Made by a program: the position numbers and the translations under genes. The notes under the pieces were generated by a model. That model worked only from the letters and a program-made list of their open reading frames with translations. It ran no database searches and had not been told where the DNA came from. From Cavenderia fasciculata (Eukaryota > Evosea > Eumycetozoa > Acytosteliales > Cavenderiaceae), in NCBI RefSeq assembly GCF_000203815.1, contig NW_004457734.1:937233-1001232 (forward strand): DNA of 64,000 nucleotides, given 5' to 3'. Every line of letters starts with the position of its first letter. The stretch's first letter is position 1. Positions 34,656 through 46,200 of the stretch are shown here, one piece after another.

Positions 34656-35979
34656 CCTCTTTTTATTTTCTTATTTTCTGTTGTCGATTAATATAAATAT
34701 ATATAAATCTAAGTTTAGTTAAGTTATTCAATGATACAAGAGAGGTATATTAAAGAGTCAGTAATTGAATGATTAATAATAATAATAAAAAAGTAAAGTA
34801 AGATGATTGATTGAAACACGACACGAATGAGATGATTAAGATAACAGTAGTAGTAGTAGTAGTAGTAATGTAATGAATAATTATGTTGTTTGATTAATAT
34901 AATATAATATAATATAGTGATCAATCAATCCATTCACTATTCGACTATATTGTAACCATGGTGAAACAACACCACCACGTTATATTTCTTGAATTATCAT
35001 CGAGCGACTTGACCGCACACGACGATACGATACACACCCCCAGGAGAATGATTTTTTTTTCACCACCTCAAAATGCTTGTTGTTTATCTGATTTCATACT
35101 CTGACGGCGACGCAGCCGCTGTGTGATGTATTTTTGATCAAACCGAGGAGGAAAGGAGGATGAGGAGAGGAGGAGGAGTGAGGGCGATGTGTATGAGTGA
35201 ATAGAGATCCTCTTGAATTGAAGCTTTGACCTTATTATTATTATTATTATTATCTTATGTATGAATCTGTCCTGTCTGTATTTATAAATATATCTTGAGA
35301 GTTGATTTCATTCACAGATCGACTTGAAATACATTGTGGTAAAAGAACACTTATAGAGAAGAGAGTTGTAATGAACAGAGTTGTTGTTGTTGTGCATAGT
35401 TCATACCTAACTAACTACTCGGGTACCTATTATATCTATCTCTTATCAATTGATAGAATCTTGAATTGCTGTGTCGAGAGTTATTACAATAAAATATATA
35501 AATATATAAATAAATAAATGTGTGTGAGATAGAAGAGAGAAAGAGAGAGGGCTATAAAAAATTAGTCGTTTGCACCATTGCCACCAACGGTAGAGGTGAT
35601 TTGGGGAGAAAAAAAAAAAAAAAAAAAGGCAACCCCAGAATCGACATCTTTTGGAGGTACACACCTCCAGTCGATTGATTCTCTCTGAGAATTTGTATTC
35701 AAAGAATAATAGATTAATGAACACTCAGAAGTACGAAGAAGAAGAAGAAGTAGTAGTCTTTGTATATATCCTGTTATTCTCCCTTTAATTTAAATTAAAT
35801 TATGTGTTGTTCAAAATACTTTAAATTAGCAGAATACTAAATAAATTAAATAAATTAATTAAAAAAATTAATTTCAATGTTTGCGAGACAACAAGCATTT
35901 CAAGAACAAAGCAACGAGTTTGTTTTCTAAAGTAGTATTACGAGTATATATATATATTTTATGAAAGAAGTAAAAGAAG
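34656..35979. other. Divergent intergenic region, 1.3 kb
   Basis: Bidirectional upstream region of the CLC (minus) and BSD (plus) genes. TAG repeats at about 34846-34866, a GGA-rich stretch near 35145-35190, TTA repeats near 35235-35253 and an A run of about 18 near 35610. A near-palindrome GGAGGTACACACCTCC is at 35654-35669. No exon supported. Confidence 0.45.
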
Positions 35980-37306
35980 ATGGATTTACATTTCGATCCT
36001 TTGACTAATAATAATAATAACAATGGTAATGATCATAACCAACAACAACAACCGAGCAATATAGACGAAACAATTGCAAAAGCAGCTGAAGAAGTAACAT
36101 CATACTTTAAAAAGGGTTGGAGTTCATTTAGTTTCTCTTCAATCGTTGAGACTGTTAAACAAAAGGTTTGTAATGAATTAAACAAAGAGTTTGTTGTGTA
36201 AAGAATTGATTATTATTAACACTATCTATCTATGTGTGTGTGATATGATACCATTTGTAGTCTGATGAAATTATCAATATTTATAAAGAGGATTTACAAG
36301 AGTTTGGACAATCGATTCATCAAGATAGTGTAAATACATTACATGTTGGTGGTGCTGGCAATGAGAATACAGTGATGGCATCTTCGCCACCACGTAGTCA
36401 AACAAACCCATCATTGACTGAAATGTTATCGTCAAAGATAACTTCATTCATTGCTGAATACCCTTCTCCCTATGATAATGGTAGTAGTAGTAATTCGAAT
36501 AATAATAATAATAGTCATACACCATTATCTTCATCACCACAAATAACAACTAGTTTTGATGAAGTTAATAGATCATTGACAAACATTGACGATACTCTAT
36601 ACCTGGCCGACAAGAATCATAAAGAGTATCAAACGTTTAAAGAAAACTTTCAACTTGCCAACTACAGGGAATTGGTCATTTCCGCTTTGACAGGATCAGA
36701 CAATAATCTCATTGTTGTACAACGAAACTATAATAGATTGGTACCTTCCAAAGTAACTGAATTTGATTTTTGGTGTAGATACTTTTATCAAGAGTAATTA
36801 TCAATCAAATCAACTATTACATCAAATGAATGAATATATATATGTATTAATTGTATTCTTTTTCTTTTTTTATTTTATTTAGACATGTTGTAAAGAATCA
36901 ACAACAAAGAAGAGCACAATTAATTACAGAGGCAATTAAAAATCTAGATGAAGATGATGAAAATATTAATTGGGATGATGATGAAGATGAAGATGATATT
37001 GTAAATGAAATTAAAAATCAAAGTATTATTTTGGAAAAGGAGAAAAATGATAAGTTAAAATTGACAGTTGCTGCTGTCGACATTCTTCAAAATGATGATG
37101 ATGATGAAATACCATTGGATCAAGATGATGAAGAAATATATAATGAAGAGGAAGAAATAGATAACCCTCAACAAGAAATAGATAATCAACAACAAGAACA
37201 AGAACAAGATACAGATAGTCAACAAGAACAAACAACAGAAGAAACAGATAATCAACAAGTAACAACAGAAGAAGAAGAGAAAGATAAATGGTTCTTGATA
37301 GAGTAG
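35980..37306 (+). CDS. BSD-domain protein (BSDC1/SYAP1-like)
   Basis: Exons 35980-36165, 36261-36793 and 36883-37306 encode 380 residues. The N-terminal part has an amphipathic helix region (IDETIAKAAEEVTSYFKKGW) as in BSDC1/SYAP1. The BSD domain lies at about residues 190-245 (NYRELVISALTGSDNNL, VPSKVTEFDFWCRYFYQEH) with the conserved Phe-Trp pair and is split by intron 2. The last 120 residues are Asp/Glu/Gln-rich. BSD domains occur in TFIIH p62 and in membrane-signalling adaptors such as SYAP1; this one is of the second type by its N-terminus. Role unknown. Confidence 0.88.
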
Positions 37307-37492
37307 AATTCTAATTGTTAAAACTCCTCCAATTGTAAATTTAATCCAACCAACCAAACTTTGAATACATGGAATATTTATCACACCATTGTTCAAATCA
37401 CACAGTAATAATAAAAAGATAACCTTGATATTATTATTTTTTTATAAATATTATTATTATTATCTTTTTTTCTTTTCTTTTACTTTATTTTT

Positions 37493-39270
37493 TTATTGAG
37501 AACCCCATAATTTAATTAAACCGTCTTCAGAGACTGTTGTTAAAGTTTGAGAATCGAGACTCCAAATAGCACGATTATAAAGGCCACCTTGTCCATCCAA
37601 CTGCTTGGTGATTTCAAATGATGATTTGCCAGAGAGATTTACAATGGTGAGTGACGAACCAGCAATGGCAATATAGCTACCACTATGATCAAAAGAGACA
37701 GAGTGACCGTGCTTGCCGTCAATGTCAAATGTTTGGAGACACGTTGATTTACGGAGATCCCAAACCTTGGCAACAGAGTCATCGCAACTGACCATAAAGT
37801 AACCATTCTCTGAAAACGAGATGGAACGTACTGCTTGAGTGTGAGCAGTGAGGGTGATGGCACGCTTGTTTTGGCTAATATCCCACAATGAAATCTGTCC
37901 ATCGTCACTACCTACACCAAGAATAGCGCCATCTGGGTGGAAACGTACAGCTCCGCATGGCCCGTTGGCAGCATTACCATTCTTTAATATTTGATTCAAT
38001 GACGATGATCCGCTGCTAATATCAAATAGTGCCCAACTACGATCACTTCCACCAACGGCGACGATATCGCCCGATGGATGTACATTGACAGACAAGACTT
38101 CACCGCTGTATTTGGCAGATTGACTTTGACCAGATTCAACATTCCACAATCTAACTGTACGATCACGTGATCCAGATACAACCGATCGTCCATTTGGTGT
38201 AAAAGCAACACTCTCTACACGCTTTGTGTGTCCCTTGAGTGATTTCTTTACGCTTGAACTATCGTTATCGTATACTGTAACCTCACCATCATCACCTCCA
38301 CTACCAACTACAACCAACGATCCATGTTGATCAACACTTGATAATCCTCCAGTCGATTGTTGTGCTTCATTCGATGCCAAGATCGCATATGATTTAATTT
38401 CTTCAGTTGTTGGTAATTTCTCTGGTTTTGATCTTTTCTTTCTTTGTGCTGATAATCTAAAAATAAACAAAGAGATAAGATATTAATATATAATGATATA
38501 AATCATCTCAAACATTAATATGAATGATATCATTCGGATGACATACGCTTTAGATAAATCTCCAACTTTGGTAAGAATATCTTGTGGTAATTTTTGTGTA
38601 TTTTCAACATCCATTTGATCATTATTATTATTGTTATTATTATTATTATTATTATTATTGTTATTATTTGTTACTGTTCTAATTGGTGTATTTGCGAGTG
38701 CACTAAAATATTGATAGAGAAAGAGAGTTAGAGAGAGATAACTTTGTTTTCTTGATTTAGAATACTATGATACAAACGATTTAGCAGCATCTCTTTCTTT
38801 AATTAATCTAGCAATGACACGACAAGCAGCATCGTATTGATAGAGTGAATGAGCCAATTCTTGACGAACACTTTCAAATTGTTGTCTAAGTGTAAATGTT
38901 TCCAACATGAGTGCATCCCATTCGTTTTGGAACATTTGAAGCATACCTGGGATACTAGTGGTTGTACCAACACGTGGTTTGGTACCAGCTCCATTACTAT
39001 TATTGTTACTGCTATTGCCAATCTTGACGATTGTAACCAAATCAGTCAATGCCAATGGTTGTCCAGTAGTTGGTTCACGTCCATTTGCATCTATATACTT
39101 TTCAATCAATCTCTTTTCATATATATTTCCTGATTTAATCGATACTACTGGCTCTTGTGCCAATTCTCCTGATACTATAAATAGATAAGATAGATAGAAA
39201 GATAGAAAGATGTTAATAACATAATCATATATGTAGTATCTAGATCTATAAACATACGTGAACAAATCAT
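37493..39270 (-). CDS. prpf19: Pre-mRNA processing factor 19 (Prp19), U-box/WD40 E3 ligase
   Basis: Four exons (39270-39258, 39174-38778, 38702-38547, 38456-37493) encode 509 residues, close to the usual 504. The first coding exon is only 13 nt (Met-Ile-Cys-Ser plus one base); joining it gives MICSLSGELAQEPVVSI, matching the Prp19 U-box start. The U-box continues with IYEKRLIEKYIDANGREPTTGQPL. A coiled-coil tetramerisation helix (QNEWDALMLETFTLRQQFESVRQ) and an Asn run follow, then seven WD40-type repeats up to IKLWGS (for example GHTKRVESVAFTPNG, SGSRDRTVRLWNVESG). Prp19 is the core of the NineTeen complex that activates the spliceosome and ubiquitinates its partners. Confidence 0.95.
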
Positions 39271-39535
39271 ATTGTATGTATGTAAATGATATATATAGTA
39301 TATCAAGTATTACAAGTCGCTTGATTATGATCATAGACCAAACCTCATCTCATTGATAGAGTGCGTGGAGGTATTTTTTTTTAATTTTTTTAATTTTTTT
39401 GAATGATGGTGGAAGATCACAGTTGCAGGGTACTTTGAAGAAATATCGTAAGTGACTACTACTATAATTTAGACTATTATTAATATAACAAGTAGTAATA
39501 GTACATACCATCTCATATATATACAGTAAAAGAAA

Positions 39536-39920
39536 ATGACAACACATGGAGAACGTACATTAAAGTCTGTTATGATCAAGCCAATCAGCTTGATCTTTAA
39601 ATTCTTTACTCAGAAATCGGTTGTCCAAGTCATGCTGTTTGAACAGACTGACATTAGAATTGAAGGTGTCATCATTGTGAGTATATGATAGATATAGAAG
39701 ATAGATAGATAGATAGATAGAAAATCTCTCAACAAGTTGTAGTTGTCAAGTACTAACATTCATCAATCATCATTTTTAGGGTCTTGACGAATATATGAAT
39801 TTAGTATTGGACAATGCATTTGAAATATCGTTAAAGAAGAAGACTAGAAAACCACTTGGACAGATACTACTAAAAGGAGATAATATAACGCTGGTGTTTG
39901 AAGCGACTCCTTCTAATTAG
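39536..39920 (+). CDS. snrpE: Spliceosomal Sm protein E (SmE)
   Basis: Exons 39536-39676 and 39780-39920 encode 93 residues. Sm1 and Sm2 motifs are clear: [43 protein letters not shown] and [15 protein letters not shown]. The sequence follows animal and yeast SmE end to end. SmE is part of the heptameric ring around U1, U2, U4 and U5 snRNAs. Divergent from Prp19 with about 265 bp between their starts, so two splicing genes share one promoter region. Confidence 0.96.
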
Positions 39921-40291
39921 CCTCAACAAACAATCAATCAATCAATCAATCAATCAATATATACTCTTTAAAAATCAATCACCTCCTTTTCCTTCTTCCT
40001 TTATATTAAAAACGAACGTTCAAAGTTGTTGTACAAATGAAATAACAACATCAATCCAAAACAAACATCAATTTATATTATCATTAACCGATAGTAACCA
40101 AACCAACCAACCCATTTGCAACATGACATATATTTAATGAATGAACAATAACAACAAGACAAACAAACAACAAAACATTGCAACAAAATAACTCGACTGC
40201 TTGGTTACTTACAAGATGATAATATTAGATAGGCGAATTCCACCAATCCCAAACCCACCTCCCCAATAACAAAGAATAGAATAGACTGTTT
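39921..40291. other. Intergenic, 0.37 kb
   Basis: AT-rich. A CAAT tandem run (five or six units) sits at about 39932-39957 just after the SmE stop, and AACAA repeats follow near 40144-40185. No coding exon seen. Confidence 0.45.
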
Positions 40292-40624
40292 ATGAAACAA
40301 ATTAACAAACTTGTAATTAGATTAAATCCAATAAAATTAATATTTATGGAATCAATGAATATTAATTATATAAACTACCTGAATCCTGGATTGATCCATA
40401 ATATTATTATTTACTTATTCCTCCCTACCTTGGAAGATCTTCCAACTCAACTCTTGAACTCTTTCATTTATTTTTTTGACTGGAACTTACTCAGAGTATT
40501 CAAGCAAGACATTGAATCTGATGAAATCATTATCAAGGTCCCGATTAAAGATTTGGATCGAGGTTGGACAAGAATGAGTACTAAACCTACAACAAATATA
40601 CAGAGTCTGCACCTTTATAAATAA
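40292..40624 (+). CDS. Small ORF, possibly truncated F-box-like protein
   Basis: ATG at 40292 opens 110 codons. After an Ile/Asn-rich leader the segment PGLIHNIIIYLFLPTLEDLP, followed by QLLNSFIYFFDWNLLRVFKQD, resembles the leucine-rich start of dictyostelid F-box and FNIP-repeat proteins, but no repeats follow before the stop. It may be a short real gene, a truncated family member or chance. Base composition is between coding and intergenic. Confidence 0.4.
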   Translation: MKQINKLVIRLNPIKLIFMESMNINYINYLNPGLIHNIIIYLFLPTLEDLPTQLLNSFIYFFDWNLLRVFKQDIESDEIIIKVPIKDLDRGWTRMSTKPTTNIQSLHLYK

Positions 40625-40772
40625 TAATAATAATAAGAAAAAAAGAGTTTAATTGACCAAAAGGGGGGTGGTTAGTTTATGGTTCAGTTTTGTCATTATT
40701 CATTCAATAACTTTTTTGTTGTTTATAATAAATAGTAGGAGTAGAGATATATCAATCTTTTTAATTCATTGA

Positions 40773-42722
40773 ATGAATGATGTACAAAGACAAAGATATA
40801 ATAGACATAGAGGTCTATTAACTGATACAGATGAATCTAGGGAGCGGAGAAATGACCGTTTGAAACAACACCGAACTCAAACCAAACTATCTACAATCAT
40901 GTCTGCAAGAGGCTTGTTGATCAATCCACTAGAGTTTCAAGTCATAGAGAATAATAATAATAATAATAATAATAACAATGGTCAAGATAGATTGATTGGT
41001 GATGATACCAACAACGCTACTCGAGTTAGTGGTGGTGTATTGTCAGTATTGGAAAATGATGATGGTCAAAAGAGAACTCTATTAATTCAAAATACAATTA
41101 ATTGGATTAAATTTGAACATGTATGTAGTACTACGAGTACAAACTAAACCAGCATACGAGATCACTACGACTAATATATCAATTTTGTGGATTCCACAAT
41201 AGAATGCAGGTAATACAAAAGGAGCAATTGAAAGATTAAGATATCTTTTATCATTTCCATTTGATTCAGTGTTGCATTTGAATATTAATACAAACAATGA
41301 TCAATGGTTTGAAGGATTGGTCATAAAGATGGTGTGTCAAGATGAACATATTCTATTATTCATGTTTCAGTGTATTGCTAATCATTCAGCTTGCGACGAG
41401 TCGATTACTTTAGAAGCATGTTGGTGTATAACCAATTTAGCTGCATCATCAAATGAGATGGTCGTATCGAAAATGTTGTCAGCATCTCCTTACCTCATTC
41501 AATACCTTACTTGTAGGAATGCATTGCTACAAGAACAAAGTATGTGGGCACTTGGAAACCTAGCAAAAGAAAGTACAAACAATCGAGATATTCTATGTTC
41601 ACAAGGAATTATTCCTCCTCTATTACATATATTTAATAATTTAAATTCAAAAGTAAGAATCATCATCATCTTCTATTGAAATATAACAAACTCTGACTCT
41701 ATTATTATTATTTTCATAGAACTCACAATTTATAGTAACATGTTGTTTTACAATTCATGCAATATTATTTCCTGGTAAACTAAATAATTCAACATTGACA
41801 GATCGTATCAAACAAATAGATGTAGTAGTGTTGGAGACATTACTTAAAAATAATCTAATCGATGGTATACAAAAACATTTAGTGTCATCATCTATAGACA
41901 ATGAAGCCAAAAGAGAATTATTATGGTTAGTTTGTGATTTGGCTTCACTTCCAATGGTTCACGTATTCTTTGATTCAATTTATATTAAATTGGTAAATAT
42001 TTATTAAATCTAATTATTTGATTGAATAGAGTAATATTTATTTACCAACTAATATTTATTTATTTTAGATTGAAGGAATTAATATAATTTATAATGTTTT
42101 AAATACTGCTGCTGCTGCTGCTGATACATTTGATGAATCTGAATATGGATTAATATTTTTATATTATATTAGGACATTGGGACACTTGTATTCAAATGAA
42201 AAATTGGCATTTCATCTTTTAAATACAATGGAGCATAGTATTACTATAAAAATGATTGAATTTTTATTTAAAGTATTATCACTTTCAAAATCACCGTATG
42301 TAATACATAATTATAATAATAATAATAGTTACCCTTATTCATCTTTTATTTATTTATTTATTTTTAGTCAAATTATAAAAGAAACTATTTATTTATTAAG
42401 TAATATTACTAGTTTGGATTATAAAACAATTGGTCCACTTGCGCAACACGAACAACAACCATCATCATTTTCACGTATTTTTATCAATAATGGATGCGTT
42501 CCTATACTCTTTCAATCCTATTTTCGACATCCACCTTCGATCCAATGTCAACTGTTGTATCTCTACAATAATCTATATTGTGAACAATCTTTTGACAGTA
42601 TTGTACATACTCACATCCTACCTTCTCTTGAAGAAATTGGAAAATATATCTATATTGAATCACTACCAAAAGAATTTAAAAAACTATTTCTCACCTCTTC
42701 CCAACGTTCTACAAAACAATAA
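40773..42722 (+). CDS. Importin-alpha-like armadillo-repeat protein
   Basis: Five exons (40773-41120, 41203-41652, 41720-41992, 42069-42295, 42368-42722) encode 550 residues. A basic N-terminus (RQRYNRHRGLL...RERRNDRLKQHRTQTKL) resembles an importin-beta-binding segment. Armadillo repeats follow, the clearest being ITLEACWCITNLAASSNE and LLQEQSMWALGNLAKESTNNRDILCSQGIIPPLL, typical of importin-alpha; later repeats are divergent, with an Ala run and Ser/Gln inserts. The NLS-binding Trp-Asn arrays are partly conserved (the WxxxN pattern appears in AxWxLGNLA but not in every repeat). It could be a nuclear-import adaptor or a relative such as TMCO6. Family secure, function uncertain. Confidence 0.85.
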
Positions 42723-43255
42723 TAATAATAAATGAATAATTAATAATAATAATGGTTGGTTGGATAATAGGTAGTTTCACTCACTCTCTGGTTTATGGCG
42801 ATTTCATCAATGTAGTTTGTAGATTGGTTTGGTTCCATTCCAGATACTTTCAGTGAAGTAATGTTCGTGCACATCGAAGGGTACGTATTCAAAACAATCC
42901 TACGATCTTACACCTACACTCAGAGTTAATTTCCAAAACTGACTTTTGATCTTTTTAGGGCGATCGCCTTCCGAAAAGGTTCGATAGGGAGTGAGCCCTC
43001 ATTTCTAATTAAATCTTTTTTTGTGGTGGAGGCTCCTGTTTTTTTTCGGATAAGGGAGGGATGCGCCCTTGCTGTCAAAAAAGATATTACAAAGGGCGCT
43101 TCCCTGCCACCTGGACAATGACCTCTCATATTTTTCCACAATTATCCTTCAACGTTTCTGTCAATCCCCAATCCCGTCGTCTATATAAACTGTCTCCATC
43201 ATCACAATCATCTTCATTACATTTACATTTATCTATCTATCTATTCTACAACAAC
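42723..43255. other. Intergenic, 0.53 kb, with structured GC-richer patch
   Basis: Upstream of the lectin/TIG gene. From about 42940 to 43140 the DNA is much less AT-rich and contains two dyads: AGGGC near 42957 pairing with GCCCT near 42993, enclosing CCTT/AAGG, and the hairpin at 43054-43108 listed next. A TATATAAA-like box at about 43181-43188 precedes the start codon by about 70 bp. Confidence 0.5.
43054..43108. repeat. Hairpin, 17-bp stem, upstream of the lectin/TIG gene
   Basis: GGGAGGGATGCGCCCTT at 43054-43070 is the reverse complement of 43092-43108 except at two positions, with the inner eight bases (GCGCCCTT / AAGGGCGC) perfect. The loop is 21 bases. GC content is high for the locus. 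Confidence 0.8.
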
Positions 43256-46200
43256 ATGTTTAATATTATAGATAACAATCATTTTAAAAAAAAAGTGTTT
43301 GTGCTTTTATTTTTTTTAGGTTTTCTTCAATCTTTTGCTTGGGCGGGTGTCATTTGGAGTAGTAACAAACATTTGTATTCAGATTCAGATGGTCAAACAT
43401 TTTCCACTTCAGAGGCTGCAAGAAAGGTACCTATCTATCTAAAATATACACACAACTTTAAATTAATTATTAATTATTAATTATTCCATCATGTGAATAA
43501 TATGTATTTTCATTTCTTATTTATTAATTATCTAATTCTTTTTTCTTATTTTTCTTTTTATTTCTTTTTTTAAAGGCTTGTGAAAATACATATTATTCAC
43601 ATGATGGAATAATTGAATGGGGGTATTTAGCAACCATTACATCTCAAGCAGAAATGACCTTTGTATTATCAAATATTGTATCTGGTACTAGTGCTTGGAT
43701 CAGTGGCTCTGACGATAAGGAACAAGGTATTTGGAGATATAATACTGGACCGGAGATCGGAGAATACTACTATGACGTTTTCAATGAAAAATGTTATACC
43801 TATTGTCCAATGAACGATGCTGCCTTTTCCTTTGCCGATGGCAATGGTTTGGTTGTCAGTACAGCAGGTCTAATTACCAACAAGGGATCTGGTACATTGT
43901 ACAAGGTGGTTTGTGAATTTGGAGGTCTTGAATCCAAAAACGTACCTCGTTTAACACCCATCTCTCAGCCAACCCAAGGTGGGTATGTATTGATCGAAGC
44001 CCTTTCCAATGGATTCAATACCACACCTGCAACAGTGACCATTGCACCTGCTGGTGACACTATCTACTACAGTCCATCGGTTAGAACCTATCCTACGTTG
44101 GTCGAGGCATATGTCAAGCCTGGTAACGGCGGTCCTATGACTATTGCCATTACTAGTGGTGCCACAACCATCTCTCTGCCATCAGCCTTCCAGCCACCAC
44201 ATCTTAGGGCTGTCTACCCAGTGTTTACAGCTGGTCAGCTCGTCACATTGGTCGGTAACAACTTTGGTATGACTGCCTCTTGGCTCACTGTCACTATTGG
44301 TACAGCCAACACTGCCTGTAACAGCATAGTCATACTCGAAGCACACAACATGTTTACATGTACGCTCACAGCCACTCTTGGCACCAACAAATTCCTCCCC
44401 GTCACCATTACTCTTGGTGGGCACACCAAAAAGTTCTTCCATCCCGCTCTCTACTATCCCTCCTCTGGTTACTTTGTCAAGGCGTTCTCTGTTCCAATGA
44501 TTCCAGACATTGCATTCTTCCGTACCACCGACCGATTCCAGTTGTACGGCCAAATTGGCAGAGTTACCTCGGTTACAAGCACAGCCTTGAGAACATTCCT
44601 CCAAAACACACTCGCCAGTACCATCACCTGGAAACTATGGCAAAACTACTTTGCAACAGACAATACCTTGGTCACTCTTGTCGGCACGTCGGTTGGTGCA
44701 TTTGCAAGTGACGTAGGTTACTACTCTTCAAATGTTCCAGATGCAACGGCCGATGGATGTAAAAGATTCCTTTTTACTCTATCCACAAGTGTAACTAGTA
44801 TTGCCAATCAAGCAGATGAAGGTTATCTTTTATTAGCTTTTAATAATAGTATGTTAAATTTAGACAAAAATATAAATCAATTAATAATTATACTTATTTT
44901 ATTTATTTTATTTAATTATTTCTATTTTTTATTTAGATCCAACATTTATTAAAAGTGATAGATTAGATTCATTTGAAACATCATATAATTGTCCAACATC
45001 TGGATGTTCGATTGCATTCCCAATGACCAACTATGGTTTGTGGAATAGTGAGATTGTATTTACTGCCATGGGAGTAAATATCACTGATTTCAAACAGAAT
45101 GGTGATCGATTCTTTGTTACTCTACCACCTGGATACGGTAACACTAGACTCAGAGCAATTATTGATAATCGTAATCCCTTTAATTCGTTGCCAATCAGCT
45201 ATGATCCTCCAACAATTGATACTGTAGTGATTGACTCTGGATATGCTACCATCACTGGTAATAATTTCTATTCAAGCTCATCTCTTGTATCTGTCACTGT
45301 AGGTGCCGCCGCTTGCACATCCCCATCGTTTTTAACCCCACACACCGTCATTCAATGTGTTATACCAGCCGATCCAACCCTTTCAACCTATGTCACCATT
45401 GCTGGTACACAATCCAACTCTGTGACACCAACTCTTGCTGCACCAAAAGTAACATCGGTATCATCTGCAGTCTCTATTTTCGGTGGATTGATTACCATTA
45501 ATGGTTTCAATTTCTATTCAACTGCATCAGCTGTATCTGTTACAGTTGGTGGAATTGCTTGTTCATCAGTCTCCATTGTCGTCGCCAATACTCAAATCTC
45601 TTGTATTGCACCAGCTTCATCAGGTTCAAAGGCTGTTGTCGTCACAGTATCTACTCGTGTATCCAACTCTGACGTCCTTGCTGTCTATCAACCACCTACC
45701 ATTTCATCGGTCACTCAAACTGCATCGAATACTATTTCAATTGCCGGAAGTGGGTTTGGAACTACTGCATCTGTTCTATCAATCACTCTTGGAGCATCGA
45801 CCATTTCCAATACACTTTGTACAGCTGCCAGCACATCTGTTATTTGTTCGAGTCTCCCAACCACATTGATCAATGGATTAATTTCAATTTCTGGATCCAA
45901 TCAAATTGCATTTAAATTTACACCAACTGTCACCACCAATACACTTTCAACAACACCACAAAGTACCATCACAATCAATGGTAATCACTTTGATTCACTC
46001 ACACCAACATTTGGAGGATCATCAATCACATGCACTGGTACCTATACTCAATTAGTTTGTACATTCCTACCAAACTCAGTGTCGGGAACATTAAATCTCT
46101 CACCATCAGTATCAACATTGGTTACATTTGATCCATTTGTACAATCAATGAATCCATCAACTGTTCCAACAAGTGGTTCGACGGTTATTGTTCAAGGTGG

